A DNA stretch of 64,000 bases from Zoroaster sp. YZ-2022. Its lineage: Eukaryota; Echinodermata; Asteroidea; Forcipulatida; Zoroasteridae. Position 1 is the first letter of the stretch; every line of letters starts with the position of its first letter. Position numbers and translations under genes: made by a program. The stretch lies in the NCBI GenBank assembly GCA_029582265.1, contig CM055831.1, forward strand, positions 25,000,682-25,064,681, read 5' to 3'. The notes below the pieces were generated by a model. The model had not been told where the DNA came from. It made no database searches and saw nothing but the letters and a program-made list of their open reading frames with translations. Below, piece after piece: positions 24,786-36,924 of this stretch.

Positions 24786-25134
24786 ATATTGATTCAAAGA
24801 GAGAGTTAGCACTCTCAAAAGAGTAGCTCAGGTAGGACTTTCACCTTTGTGCACTATGGTGTGTGTATACAGAGACGGAATTCACAGTCTGGTGATCACA
24901 AAAAGGAATTTTATTAACATTACCAATGTTGTACCTTCCCTTTGATGTCATGGTAAAAATACCTTTTGAGTCGTTATAATCTGCACTATGTCATTATGTG
25001 TGTGAGATGAATTTATATAATAAATCAAAACATATGTATTACACTTATGTCGTTATCATCTCTAGTGCTTAGTGTCTCTGGGCCCTGGTGTTGGGCTAAA
25101 ACCTGGGAAACTCACTGTATATCACTGTTATATA

Positions 25135-25400
25135 CTACTCAAAACAATTTAGGGAACACCGGATTTTTAACATCAAATAGGTTTTAAATGTTCCATGAAC
25201 CGGGATTTGCAACCCCCTCTCTCTTTCAGTCGTCATGTCATGAAATGTGTAATCACTACATGCATCCTTTATCATCTGTTTCATTGTGCAGTTGTTTAGT
25301 TGTTTCTCATCAATTCTGTGAAACATTGTGTTTGTCTGAAATAAATTATCTTGCTTCTTAACTGAGATTATTCCGGTGTTCCCTAAATTGTTTTGAGTAG
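25135..25400. mobile_element. Mariner-like MITE (CTACTCAAAACAATT type), copy C
   Basis: Uninterrupted, same orientation as copy A. At the point where copy A has the TTAA element it reads ATCTTGCTTCTTAACTGAG. Confidence 0.85.
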
Positions 25401-25549
25401 TATGTTTGAAATGGATCCATGGCTGTGATTAATTTTCCACATTATATTGCATTCAAACAAATTGGAATACATTTTCATTATTTTCTTGTTAAAGGGACCA
25501 TATTGTCAACAGGAATGGAATCGGAGTGCTAGTTTTAGCAAAACAGTAG

Positions 25550-25639
25550 TTAACCCAAACTCCCTAGACAACAAAGCCAGTTGGAGGATTTTGAAGGATT
25601 TTTAATGTTTTAGTACAATGCCTAGGGAGTTAGGGTTAA
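25550..25639. mobile_element. Short TTAA-flanked MITE (CCCTAACTCCCTAG type)
   Basis: TTAACCCAAACTCCCTAG and CTAGGGAGTTAGGGTTAA: an almost perfect inverted pair around about 54 bases of interior, TTAA on both sides. A longer relative starts at 32072. Confidence 0.8.
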
Positions 25640-25720
25640 TGGCCTTACATTTCGAACCTAGCAGGTTCTTTCTCAAAGGCAAAATGGATGCTCGTATTAA
25701 ATTAACTCAGTGACTGATTA

Positions 25721-26118
25721 GGCCAAAAAACGCTCTAGTTTCTGGTCATCAGTCGGCTTCAAAATCGGTACGGTGACGCACTTTTTATTTTATTTTATTT
25801 TTTGGGTACCCGCGTATACAAGTATATGCGGGGACCAAATTTTTTCTATTGGTTCAACCAATACATATATACACGGTTATTGCAACCAAACCAAATTTCC
25901 CATACACAAAGTATGGTGGCTAAGTGAGGCTTCACAAATCGGGCAAACGTTCATACCCCTATGTGAAAAAAAAGTCGTTTAAAACAGCACGACTGAATTC
26001 CAATTGATCCAGCAATTTTGGCTGCAACTGGACATCGTTTCATAGCAAAAAAAAAAAAAATTTGAAAATGTCGATGTGCGGGTCTGAGGCGATGCGTGTG
26101 GAGACCTTTTTTTTTGCC
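25721..26118. mobile_element. PIF/Harbinger-like MITE, copy 2
   Basis: GGCCAAAAAACGCTCTAG start, TTTTTTTTGCC end, TTA at both borders (25718-25720, 26119-26121). Inverted relative to the copy at 2502-2884. Confidence 0.65.
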
Positions 26119-26237
26119 TTAACTCGGTGAATTAAAGCAGAACTTCTGTGCACAATGAAGGTTTATATAATCAAATATCCTGTTAGTATGAATTTTTTAG
26201 GGGAATGTTTCAGGGATGTGAGCAAGTCTTCAACAGT

Positions 26238-26262
26238 GTTTTCCCCTTGCTGTTATTTATTT
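26238..26262 (-). promoter_or_regulatory. Poly(A) signal overlapping zinc-finger stop codon
   Basis: On the minus strand the last codons read CCTAATAAATAAATAACAG: the first AATAAA supplies the penultimate Asn-Lys codons and runs into the TAA stop, and a second AATAAA follows at once. If used, the 3' UTR would be only tens of bases. Confidence 0.45.
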
Positions 26263-28399
26263 ATTAGGCTCGCGAAAGTGAATAACTCTTATGTGGTTTT
26301 TCAAAGAAAGTCTTTGGCGAAATGGTTGTCCACAGAACTCGCATGAACATGATTCAGGTGTAATGGCAGTATGCGTCTTTTTATGTGACTTTAGCAACTT
26401 TTTCGTGGTGCAAGTTTTACCGCAGGTATCGCATTTAAACGATGTCTCTTTAATAAGGCTGTGAGTCTTCATGTGGTTCGTAAGACGTCCCTTCTTTGTG
26501 AATGCTTTGCTGCACATATCACATGCAAACGGTCTTTCGTGTGCACGGGCGTGATTTACAAACTTGTGGTTTTGCAGATTTGCTGCTCCTTTGAAGCCTG
26601 CGCCACAAAGGGTACAGATGAAGGGCTTTGCTCCCGAGTGGACGTCAAGATGATTTTGGTACTTGTTCTTATTATGGAAGGTCGTTCCACACTGATCACA
26701 GACAAACGTGCTCCGCAGACGTTCCCAGTCTGAATAGGACAACTTTGTAGACGGATCTCCTGTTGATTGCTCATCGGCAGTATGGGTTTTTTCATGTTCG
26801 TCTACCTCGTAAGCCTGCTTGAAAAAAATCCCACAAAACCGACACTCGAGTTTTTCAACTTTGTCGTGAGTTTTCCTGTGGTTACTCAAAATTTGAACTG
26901 TTCGAAATGCCCGTCCGCAAGTCGTGCAAAGAAACGGCTTTTCGTTTGTGTGGATTCGTTCGTGTTCCAGAATCCTGATGTGTTTGGTCGTGGTGTATGT
27001 GCAGAAGGAACAAGTGTATTCCTTCGGGACTGTATGTCCCTGCAGGTGTTTCTTCAGATCACGATTGCATTTGAACTTTTTATGGCAACGGTAACAACTG
27101 AACACCTTTTCATCCTTGTGAGTGTATAATTTGTGTCGAGTGAGCTGATGGCTTATTCTGAACGCCTTCCCGCACTGCTCACAGACAAAAGGATTCTGGT
27201 TGCCGTGCGTCATCTCGTGGCTTCTCAACGACTCCTCTCCTTCAAAGACTTGACCGCAAGTGTCGCAGAACCATTCTTCTGTTATTGTATGGACATTCTG
27301 GTGATTCCGTAAAAGGTTCTCCGCGGCGAAGCACATGTTGCACTGAGCACACTTAAATGGTCGCTCATCAAAATGCAAACGATTGTGAATCTCATACCGG
27401 CATTTGCGCTGGAAACCTTCATTACAGTGATGGCAGAAGAATTTATATCTCTTAAAAGTCTGCTTGATACTTTTCTGGTGATTGTCAAGCCTGTTTGGAC
27501 CAGTAGCAGTTTGTTTGGACTGAGTGCGGTAAGATTCTCTTCTATCAAGGAAGTGGGTGGTTTGATGGAGTGCCAAAATACCAGGATATTTGAAGGCTTT
27601 TTCACACTGGTCACAGGCGTAGGGTTTCAACGAGTGCTGGACAAGTTGACTGTTTGTTGCAAATGATTCGCCACAATGCTGACAAGAGAATGGGCTGTCA
27701 ACTCTGTTCTGACAATTACACTTGTCGGATGAGGTCTTGTTGCACTGAGCACAGGGAAAATTCACTGGTTCCTTCTGTCTCTGTTTATCCTTGTAAAGCT
27801 GATAAACATCCTTCAAACATTCCGGTTGGTGCTTCGTCCTGAAATGTTGTTTCAGACAGTTCTTCTGATAGAACTTCGCTTCACATTTGTCGCAGGCATA
27901 AGGTCGCTCCCCGGTGTGGATTGGCATGTGTTGTTTCACCTGCCACTTCCGTAAGAAGGTCTTTCCACACTGATCACAGGCAAACGGCTTCTCATCCGTA
28001 TGGGTCTTGATGTGGTGTTTGAGAGATATTTTGTGTTTGAATGTCTTCCTGCATATCTTACATGGGACTCTATCCTGCTCATCAACAGAGTCTGTTGAAG
28101 GACTACTTGATAAGGAGTACTCACTTGATGTTTCCTGGCCATCTGATCCACTCTGGATGTCTTCGTCCTCATCATTTCTGCTGCTGCTGCAGGAATTCAG
28201 ACTGTCTCTCTCATCAGGGTCTGGTTTAATCATCTTCAACTTCTCTCCATCGATCGTGACGGTGTTTGTTCGGACCGGATCAATATTGCCAAACCGCTCT
28301 CGATCACCATTTACGTTGTAGTGCTTTTGTTCTGAGGTTGGTTGTTGTGAGAATTTAGTTTCCATCATTTCACCTCTTGGTGGTTGAGTAGCTTCTGAC
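26257..28399 (-). CDS. C2H2 zinc-finger protein, large terminal exon
   Basis: An open frame on the minus strand, in a single exon, encodes a probable nuclear DNA-binding protein. The exon likely starts after acceptor tttttcaag (AG at 28400-28401); a double Met at 28368-28363 is the first good start and gives about 703 residues. The N-terminal 100 residues are acidic and Ser-rich (SSSRNDEDED, YSLSSSPSTDS) with an IKPD SUMO-type motif; no KRAB, BTB, ZAD or SCAN domain. Then come 19 C2H2 units: 17 with all four ligands and two degenerate (FPCAQCNKTSSDKCN, and CQHCGESF missing its last His). Typical linkers are THTDEKPF and IHTGERPY, with many non-standard ones. The target is unknown. An upstream 5' exon is expected at higher coordinates but was not identified. 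Confidence 0.93.
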
Positions 28400-28422
28400 C
28401 TTGAAAAAATAATTATATACAC

Positions 28423-28828
28423 TTATTGTTATAGGTATTTATTAGGAGAGGGTGGGGGGGGGCACCCTCTGGAAAGGCATATCTCAGGGAGAGCCTGCAG
28501 TGCAGTGCGTAGCCAAAGGGTGGAGCAAGGGGAAGCCGCCCCCCCCCCCCCCCCAAAAAAAACTTGTTGGCAAAAGTGTTTGTCAGTAAATTCACAAATT
28601 TGTTGGTCTCTGAACTTATTTGTCTGCTAAACAGTTGCGTATAAAAAAAAATTGAAAAAAATATTTACAGATCAGAAAAAAATGGTACATAAAATGTTGT
28701 TTGGGGGAGGGTTGGAAATAACCTACACCCAGGCATGCATGCAAAAACTGAGTGCAAAAATATAATTGGTATAATATAAAAGAGTTGTCTAAAAGGCATC
28801 CAAGGACCAAGCACCAATCAGAATGCCT
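28423..28828. other. Upstream flank of zinc-finger exon
   Basis: Low-complexity runs (G-run about 28453-28462, C-run about 28540-28554) and AT-rich DNA. It presumably contains the intron before the zinc-finger exon. No exon recognised. Confidence 0.4.
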
Positions 28829-29047
28829 TTAAAGGGACCATATCGTCCTGATCAGAGCAGACTTCAACAGGGCATGGAATCGGTGTCCTAGTTTAAGATG
28901 AACACAGCGACTGAAAATTACTGGCTTATTTATGCAGCAGCAACGGTAATATAACCTTATCATGTGGGGTATTATGGCAGTCGCTGAGTTAATCTATAAA
29001 CAAGCACTCCAATTCTATGCCCTGTTGATCGTGATATTTCCCCTTAA
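28829..29047. mobile_element. TTAA-flanked MITE (AGGGACAGTAT type)
   Basis: TTTAAAGGGACCATATCGTC start, GTGATATTTCCCCTTAA end. A second partial copy in inverted order follows at about 29157-29370. Confidence 0.75.
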
Positions 29048-29156
29048 AAAGGCTGGTTAAAAAAATGTAGGGTGTATTTTTTTTCTTGCAACAAATTTTA
29101 TAAATTTGATTAATTGTACTAAACTTATGGCAAATCTGACGGAAATATTTCTTGCT

Positions 29157-29370
29157 ATAAAGGGACAGTATCGTCACGATCAACAGGTCATGGAATCGGA
29201 ATGAAAACGAGTAACGTTTTAGATTAAATCAGTAACTGCCATAATAGTTAATACCACACATGATAAGGTCATAATAACCGTTGCTGCTGCATAAATAAGC
29301 AGGTTATTTTTCAGTCACTGTGTTTTTCTTAAACGAGGCTAGTTCGATTCCATGCCCTGTCAAAATGGGT
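29157..29370. mobile_element. AGGGACAGTAT-type MITE, partial
   Basis: TATAAAGGGACAGTATCGTC start; interior CATGGAATCGGAATG, GATAAGGTCAT, GCTGCTGCATAAAT and TCCATGCCCTGTCAA; the right end is lost. Confidence 0.65.
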
Positions 29371-29395
29371 AGAAATTAGAATGACATATATATAG

Positions 29396-29832
29396 GTATA
29401 TCCGATCGCCACTTTTTCTCACTCAATATAACCAATAATGTAATCTTACCTAGGGCCTACATAGTAAGGTGGAGAACATATGGATGATGATGGACATATA
29501 CTTCAAATTATTCCAGGATATTTATTTCATGAAAAATCAGTCATTTTTTGGTATACGATGACTTCCTCAGTCACGTCTGTCACTAGTGTCAGTCTGATCT
29601 TGTCAACTCCTCCAACACGGTCATTGTTCGTACGCAGTGGCAATAGGATCTTTCTATTTTCTGAAGGGGGGACTTTTTAAGAAGGGAAATAAAGTCCGAA
29701 AACCATCATAAAAGTGGATTTTACAGATAGTTTTCACTTTCTGTACCCCTAAAAATTTATATGATAGAATAATTTTTTAACTGGTTATTGGTTGCAAAAA
29801 AAAATCCTTTAAAAAGTGGCGGTCGGATACGA
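29396..29832. mobile_element. TIR element (ATCCGATCGCCACTTTTT type)
   Basis: TATATCCGATCGCCACTTTT at the left is inverted at 29812-29832 (AAAAAGTGGCGGTCGGATAC). A fragment of the same family lies at about 37785-37930. No transposase. Confidence 0.65.
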
Positions 29833-29987
29833 CATTCTTTCCGTCAAAAGTCTGATCGAGAAGATGCATCCCCCTTAATGGATTACTACACACACTGCAA
29901 CAACAACATCACAACAATCAATGTACAGTGTGTTAAATTACACGTACACAGCACATACCGTCACGTACATGTGGGCGGCGATACTTT

Positions 29988-31017
29988 TCGCTAAACCGTA
30001 AACGTATCCGAAGAAAATAATAATCTGTGCCGCATGAGGGCACTGCCCAAGAGGGTACAAAAATTTCCGCAAGTCCTTTCTTTATTACTTCACACGAAGC
30101 TGTCATGGTGATACACGCCATGTTTTTGATGTGGCAAAATTACGCGCACTCAAGACGCGCGCGTGAAGTTCGAGCGACGGCAATGAGTGTTCAAAATAAA
30201 CAATTTTTCCCAGTCAAAAGCATGGCGCATAATTATTACCGTGAAAATGTTTATTGTATGTGGTTGACCGGGTCTACGGATGATAAATATTCGATCATGC
30301 TGTATTTGAATATAACCACCAGAAAGTCTCAAAAATTCATATTTAATTTACAGTGTTACATATGCGACGAAAATACCAATGTTTCAATGAAAATTAAAAT
30401 TGCCCGTATAATAACGAAAAACGGGCGATACATCAAAAGAAAATTGTGAAATGTATTATAAGCGAAAAGATTTTTTAGGATATTACTATGATCCCGAATG
30501 CCAAACGTTGGATTTATTTCACTGTGCATTAACCTGTAATCCCTAAACGGATGAACTTGTGAAGTAATAATTGACTAATTAAAGGACGGAAATAGACAAA
30601 TTTGTTAACCTAAAACTTAGGTAAAGAGTCAGTCTCCGAGTCAGTCAATCAAATCAAATTTATTCGGATGTACACTTTCATGACAGTGGCACTCATCATA
30701 CATCGATGGTGCATCCAATATAAACATAGTAAAATAGTTAAAAGCGAAAACAATTAAGAGCGAAACTAAAATCATAAAGGTTATTCATCATGGTTATAAA
30801 CAGTATTAATTAATTATAAACCAATCCTATGTCACCCGATGAAGCTAATGAGATAATGAAAGGGGCGTGTATTATTATGTATTGTCATAAACTGTCATAG
30901 CGTGATTCCAGTCCGTGTCGTGTACGTACACGCGTAAAATGGTAAAGTCGAAATATGAACAGCGCCCTCATGCGGGACAAAGCATTATTTTCTTCGGATA
31001 CGTTTGCATGTTTAGCG
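29988..31017. repeat. About 60-bp inverted repeats 1 kb apart
   Basis: CGTATCCGAAGAAAATAAT with CGCATGAGGGC about 12 bases on at 29988-30048 recurs inverted at 30961-31017. The interval is CpG-richer than its surroundings (for example 30148-30178) and has one 140-codon open frame (30027-30449) without recognisable similarity. Confidence 0.55.
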
Positions 31018-31025
31018 ATGAATAG

Positions 31026-31116
31026 ACTGGTTCCCTGTCTTTATCCTGAAGATCTGACGTCACGCTTTGTGATAGGGGCCTTGTGACGTGATAGGATAAA
31101 GACAGGGACCAGTCTA
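31026..31116. repeat. Foldback of about 90 bp
   Basis: AGACTGGTTCCCTGTCTTTA and TAAAGACAGGGACCAGTCT pair around a loop with TGACGTCACGC. It abuts the inverted repeat above. Confidence 0.7.
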
Positions 31117-31374
31117 ACAAGTTTGCACAGAGCTGAGGTATGTAATGTTGTCGTCTGCTGTAGGTTTTCTCTAAAAGTTTCCATGTATATTTTAAAAATA
31201 TCACCAAACTGTCTATAAAATATGATACTTTTGATAGATTACACATTAAAGAAGAGGAAAATGTAGTCAAGTGAAGTTTGGAAACAATATTGAGGGAGAT
31301 ATTAACGAAATCATGCACAGACTGCTTGAGTCTTGAGATGGATTGTATCCTTGCTGGCTCTAGTCCTACTGCGC

Positions 31375-31722
31375 CGTACAAAAATGGAACGATTTTTCAA
31401 CTTTTGATCTGCTCATTATTACAATCTAAAACTTTGTGATTAGGTAAGCTTGCCCAAGCGGACACTTTTGGCATAAAATTTACTAATTGTGAGATCGGTA
31501 ATTTTGGTGAAATTAAAATTGTATTAATATTATATTTATAATATTTTTTGTTTCAAAAATGCTTCAAAAATTTCATGAAAGTTCAAAGTGAGATATCCCA
31601 GAATAATGGATTTTATGCCAAAAGTGTCTGCTTGGGCAAGGTTACCTAATCACTAAGTTTTAGGTTGTAATAATTAGCAGGTCAAAAGTTGAAAGAACAA
31701 AAATCGCTCCATTTTTGTACTA
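31375..31722. mobile_element. Foldback MITE (GTACAAAAATGGA type)
   Basis: Arms of about 130 bases: left with CAACTTTTGATCTGCTCATT and GGTAAGCTTGCCCAAGCGG, right with their complements, ending CTCCATTTTTGTAC. A degraded half copy is at about 31809-31900. Confidence 0.75.
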
Positions 31723-32639
31723 GGGCCAAGGATATGGAGGGAGTCCAGTGTATTGGCTCTACTAGAATGGGGCTATACCTACACTAGAGTACTCTATCAG
31801 TATCTTTGGCCAAACAAAAAAGGGTGATTTTTTTTCAACTTTTGATCTGAAAAGTATTACAATATAAAATTGTGTAATTAGGTAAGCATGGCCAAGCCAC
31901 ATTTTTGTTTTGTTTTTGTTTTTTGTTTGTTTTTTGTTTTTTAATTTTAAAAATAATTTAACTTGAATAAAGAGACTTCAACAAATTAAATTTAGAAACA
32001 CCAAAGATTAAGATCAAGTTGCAAATATATTGTTTAAAAAACAAAATAAAAAATAACACAGCGCTAATACTTTAACCCTAACTCCCTAGACAACAAAGCC
32101 AGTTGGAGGATTTTGAAGGATTGTTATTGTTTTAATACTCTTAAGTATATTCGGACATTAACCTGTGTAAATACAAAGAAAGATACGAAAAAATTATTCT
32201 AGGTACAGAACATAAATTAAAATATGAAGAAACTAAAAATTAACTAAACGACCATGATTACTAACTCTTACAAATTTAAATAAGATTCCACTTCCAAGAA
32301 ACTCTATAATCCAAGTATTAACACAATGGGCTGCTCATTACATATATGCAAATCCTCCTACTTATCTTGACAACAAAGGATAGCAAGGTCTGTGGAAGCT
32401 AATCTCAATAAACAACACATATGTAGGCTTACTGGCATGAAAACAATTTAAAAAAAAAATATATATGACTGAGCTGACTTTACACAACAAGGAGTCCAAA
32501 AATTTCTCTTCAATGCAGAAGAGTTTCAGTTAAGATGATACTTTATAGAAAATACTGCACAACAAGAGTCTCTTCTCTAACTTTGGGAAACCTTAACTTC
32601 ATAAAGCCTAAGTAAGACTAATTGCGGTGACACCATGTG

Positions 32640-33995
32640 GGTGTAAAGCCTATCAAAACATCAGTGACAACCACCTTTTAAAATGAGGTAAAATTTCCAA
32701 AATCTGAAAAGTTTTAGCCATAATTCTAGATCAAAAGACACACAAAAGTCTTAAGATCCATCATTGACAATCTTTGGGGAACCATAACTTCATAAAGCCT
32801 ATCAAAACATCAGTGACAATCACCTTTTAAAATGAGGTAAAATTTCCAAAATCTGAAAAGTTTTAGCCATAATTCTAGATCAAAACACACACAAAAGTCT
32901 TAAGATCCCTATTAAAATACAGCAATCTAAACCTCTTGAGATAATACACATTATCTAATGAAGAGTCATTTATACATCTTTATAAAACAAATAACTAAAG
33001 ACAACTTTAAAGGAAAACTCACCAGATTATTGAGCAGCAAAAAGGAAAACTATAGGGAGCTGGTGTTCATAACTTTAAATACATGTGTTTTCTCTCTGCT
33101 GCCACACTGCTCACTGACCCGCCAACCACCTCGTGACCTCATGGCCAGGTCAGTGCCTGGACAATATACTATTTATGAAAATAAACCAACTGAAGTCAGG
33201 GAACCACGCATGGGAATGGTCTGGTGTACTTAACAATATACTAAAGTAAACCAAATTCAGTCAGGAGAACCACTCTTATTATATAAGGAGGCAAGAATTT
33301 TTTTTTAGGAATGAGTACTCTTAATAATAATAATAATGTGTGGACTTATATAGCGCACGTATCCACCAACTGAGTGGTGCTCAAGGCGCATTATATTATT
33401 ACCCCTGCTCGATCATAAGGCTCATAAGGCTCATAAATCATTCCTGAAACCATCTCAGCTCCCTGGGGAGTATACAGCTCAATTGCTGCCATTACAGCGC
33501 ATATAGGGCTAATCAACCAACTCTGCCCTCACAGGTACCCATTTAACCCCTGGGTGGAGAGAAGCAATTATGGTTAAGTGTCTTGCTCAAGGACACAAGT
33601 GTCACGGCCGGGATTCGAACCCACATTCTGCTGCTAACACCAGAACTTGAGTCCGGTAAGCTAGACCGCTCGGCCACGACACTCCACACTCTTTCCTAAA
33701 TTGTAAGGTAGAATTAACCATACTTCACATGGATGCCACTAAATTTCCAATATGTTCAAGTATATGACAAGTACTCAAGTATGTGCATCCAGGATTATGC
33801 ATTTATTTCCAAAATCTGAAAAGTTTTAGCCATAATTCTAGATCAAAAGAGACACAAAAGTCTTAAAATCCATCAGTGACAATTTCTTTGGGAAACATTA
33901 CCTCATTTTAAAAGGTGATTGTCACTGATGTTTTGATAGGCTTTATGAAGTTAAGGTTTCCCAAACATTGTCAATGATGGATCTTAAGATCAACG
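32640..33995. repeat. Dispersed CAAAATCTGAAAAGTTTTAG repeats
   Basis: A block of about 140 bases occurs directly at 32640-32765 and 32765-32910. A third copy at 33797-33995 folds back on itself (AACATCAGTGACAATCACC and its complement). SINE S1 is inserted between them (33316-33689). Confidence 0.65.
33316..33689 (-). mobile_element. tRNA-derived SINE (family S1)
   Basis: Full-length minus copy: (AAT)n tail, then centre, then GATTCGAACCC B-box and CTAGACCGCTCGGCCACGAC head complement. The head differs from the 57687 copy (GTCGTGGCCGAGCGGTCTAG), so two sub-families exist. Confidence 0.85.
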
Positions 33996-34399
33996 CCATT
34001 ATACATCGGACACAAAATTTAACAAGGGTTTGTTATATAGTTTCATCAATGAAGACAAGCAGATATTCATTGACAAGTGACTTTGTGACATGTACATCAT
34101 GCTGATGATAAAAAAACACTGATGTAGTAATTTGAAGTAGGACTAATGAAGAATTGATAATATCACTGTGTTAATCAATATGATAGAAACAGTTCCTTTG
34201 TGTTTCTATTCTACCATATAGACCCTCTAAAAAGCTATAGTCATATCATCAGTAAAATCATAGAGACATATATGTCTGGTGAGATCCAACCTGGCATCAT
34301 TGAGCTAATGAGGGGGTAACATAGGAGGGAACTCAGCAGGTATAGGGGTACTTAAAGAGAATAAGGAAATTATACAAGTCTGTCCTGTGGTCTTTACTG

Positions 34400-34505
34400 C
34401 AGGATAAAGACTGAAGGGTCATATGGCCATGGGTGACAAGGACCGAGCCTAAGGTGAGGTCCTTATCACCCATGGCCATGACCCTGAGGCCTTTATCCTT
34501 CAATG
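34400..34505. repeat. Foldback of about 100 bp
   Basis: GGATAAAGACTGAAGGGTCA, GGCCATGGGTGACAAGGACC and their complements up to CCTTTATCC form a hairpin. Confidence 0.7.
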
Positions 34506-34506
34506 A

Positions 34507-34805
34507 AGACCAAGTGTCAAACTTTTACTCGCATAAATAAATGCCCATCTTAATTTCGGAAAAAAATGTTTTAATATAAAGTAATTTGTATTGAAAAAGA
34601 GCCAGGTAAGAAACTGACAAATCCATATTTGAAATTCCAATATTTAGCCCTTGAGCCAACGTGACACAAACTTCACTATACTATGAATGGTTCAATTTAG
34701 AGTCACATGCCTAACAATACCTGGCTCTCTTAATTGTCTAGGGCATTTATTAATAGATTTATAATTACTTCGGCCTCATAAGGGTTCAAGAGTTTGACAA
34801 GGATT
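34507..34805. mobile_element. Foldback MITE (ATTCATAAATGCC type), relative
   Basis: GTGTCAAACTTTTACTCGC and AATAAATGCCC at the left, GGGCATTTATTAATAG and GAGTTTGACAAGG at the right. The interior is unlike 22463-22823. Confidence 0.55.
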
Positions 34806-35604
34806 AAAACACCTCAACCATAGATTCTATATTTTGATTGGTTGAAAGCATGTCACTTTCATTCACAAAAAAATTAACTGATAATGCTTGATTGACTGGA
34901 TTGATTGGATAGAAGGAAATGTTTTGTGTCATTAGAGTGGGTGGTTCTTTCATGACTTATATGACAGACAAATTTAATCAGCTATCTCTAATAACCATGA
35001 TATCACAGAATCCCATGATGCAGGCATGCAGGCTGGTTTGATTACCAAACAATGGATTTAAGTGGAACTGAGTGGGGTGGTCTTTTGTGGAGAAATTTAA
35101 CCTCCAATTCGGAAAATTCTGCAAATTGATAAGAAAGTTTTATGATCATCTCTTTCTTCAATGTTATGAAATATACACGTCACTTTTACCAATGGTACTC
35201 TACATTTAATATGGAATTCATGTGACATTAAGAGTCATGAAGAGACTGTAAACAGTATGCAATTATTACTTCACAACAAGTAGAATTCAAGTATGATATG
35301 GGTATTTAGTGAAATTTAAGCATTTCAGAAATCATTCAGAAATCATTTGTTTATTGTGCGAAACCAACCTGTGATATTATCAAGAAAAAAGGAAGTACAA
35401 CATCAAAGGATTGCAAATGTGTGACACGGGTATTTTTGTCCTTAAAGGAAATGAATAACATTGGTATTCTTCTCTGGTTTTGTTAATTTTAAAAGGCAAT
35501 AAATTCTACAAAATTCAATTAAATTCACATTTATTTCCATAATCTGTATGAGACTGTTAAATTACAAAGCTAATAACAATAATAATAAATTTTTGGTGGG
35601 TCTT

Positions 35605-35961
35605 AATAATAATAATAATAATAATGTGTGGACTTATATAGCGCACGTATCCACCAACTAAGTGGTGCTCAAGGCGCATTATATCATTACCCCTGCTCAT
35701 AAGGCTCATAAATCATTCCTGAAACCATCTCAGCTCCCTGGGGAGTATACAGCTCAATTGCTGCCATTACAGCACATATAGTGCTAATCAACCAACTCTG
35801 CCCTCACAAGTACCCATTTAACCCCTGGGTCGAGAGAAGCAATTATGGTTAAGTGTCTTGCTCAAGAACACAAGTGTCACGGCCGGGATTCGAACCCACA
35901 TTCTGCTGCTGACACCAGAACTTGAGTCCGGTAAGCTAGACCGCTCGGCCACGACACTCCA
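35605..35961 (-). mobile_element. tRNA-derived SINE (family S1)
   Basis: Full-length minus copy, about 95% identical by eye to the one at 33316-33689, including the GCTCGGCCACGACACTCC head. Confidence 0.85.
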
Positions 35962-36518
35962 GTCTTGCCTTAAATTCACTTAGACATTGATTATGTGACA
36001 TTGTTTTCCTTCTAAAAGAATGTAAAAATTCATCTTGCGGAGTGCTCACACAGGATTTTGTTTTGTTCAGTAGACCGTGTCACACTGGTTTTCATTTGGG
36101 AGGCAAGAGTGTGTATGTTTAGATGTACAGTTTTTTACATTTTATGTATTCTGACATCCTGACATCAATTAAATTTGACAATGGGTAATATAGGTTTTCC
36201 TGGCCAATTTCAACACTTTTTGGTTTGTTTTGTTTTAAGAACATTTAAATTCACCCTGTTTTTACCGAGTTGATCAAATTAATGTTTCTTTTTTCTAAAA
36301 AATTGTTTCTATGCGTTCAAATTAATTTCCAAGCACTCATTATTTCGTTCCTGTCATTTACAATTGTGTTTATCTAGTTCTATTTCGTTTTTCTGCATTC
36401 ATGGCTTCAATTGTGTCATTTGTAAAATTATGTCAAATTGGATGTTTCGCATCTTTTTGCGATTGATGGAGTCAATTAATTAACAATCATAAATGCGCAG
36501 ATGAGTTTTTATTTTGGC

Positions 36519-36913
36519 ACAGGCTATATTTACGCCGCCGTAAACGATCTCTGAGCGCTACCTCCATGATTTACGCCATTTCTCTAGCGCATGCATTTCG
36601 GACTTTATTTCCCTTTAAAAAAAATCCTTGAGAGCCACAAATCAGAAAAAAAGGTAGTACTGTCCATTTAAATGTAGGAGTAAATTTTTACTAAAAAAAG
36701 AAGAATATTCTTATTTTTTGGGATAAAAAAAAATTCGAAAAAAGCGTCACCAGGTATTGAACGTGCAGCGTGTCGATAGCGATGCAGGATCGTTTCCACT
36801 CGGCTACGAGAATATGGATGTGGACGGTTGACTCAGTAATTTAATACGTTATATAATGTCAGCTACTCGCGTCAAAGAGGCGTTTACGGCGGCGTAAATA
36901 TAGCCTGTATTAT
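36519..36913. mobile_element. TIR element (CAGGCTATATTTACGCCGCC)
   Basis: CAGGCTATATTTACGCCGCC at the left and GGCGGCGTAAATATAGCCTG at the right are exact inverted repeats. The interior carries a tRNA-like stretch on the minus strand (about 36735-36815): GTAGCCGAGTGG, then CGTTCAATACC, then a T-run. Confidence 0.75.
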
Positions 36914-36924
36914 TTTTGCTTTCG

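Noticed and set aside
28400..28422. Met at 28422 as the start of the zinc-finger protein
   Set aside because: The first seven codons (MYIIIFS) are AT-rich and overlap a good minus-strand acceptor; the double Met at 28368-28363 or an upstream exon is more likely.
30027..30449. 140-codon open frame between inverted repeats
   Set aside because: Biased AT-rich composition, no recognised motif, no splice or promoter context that favours coding. Noted only as part of the interval.
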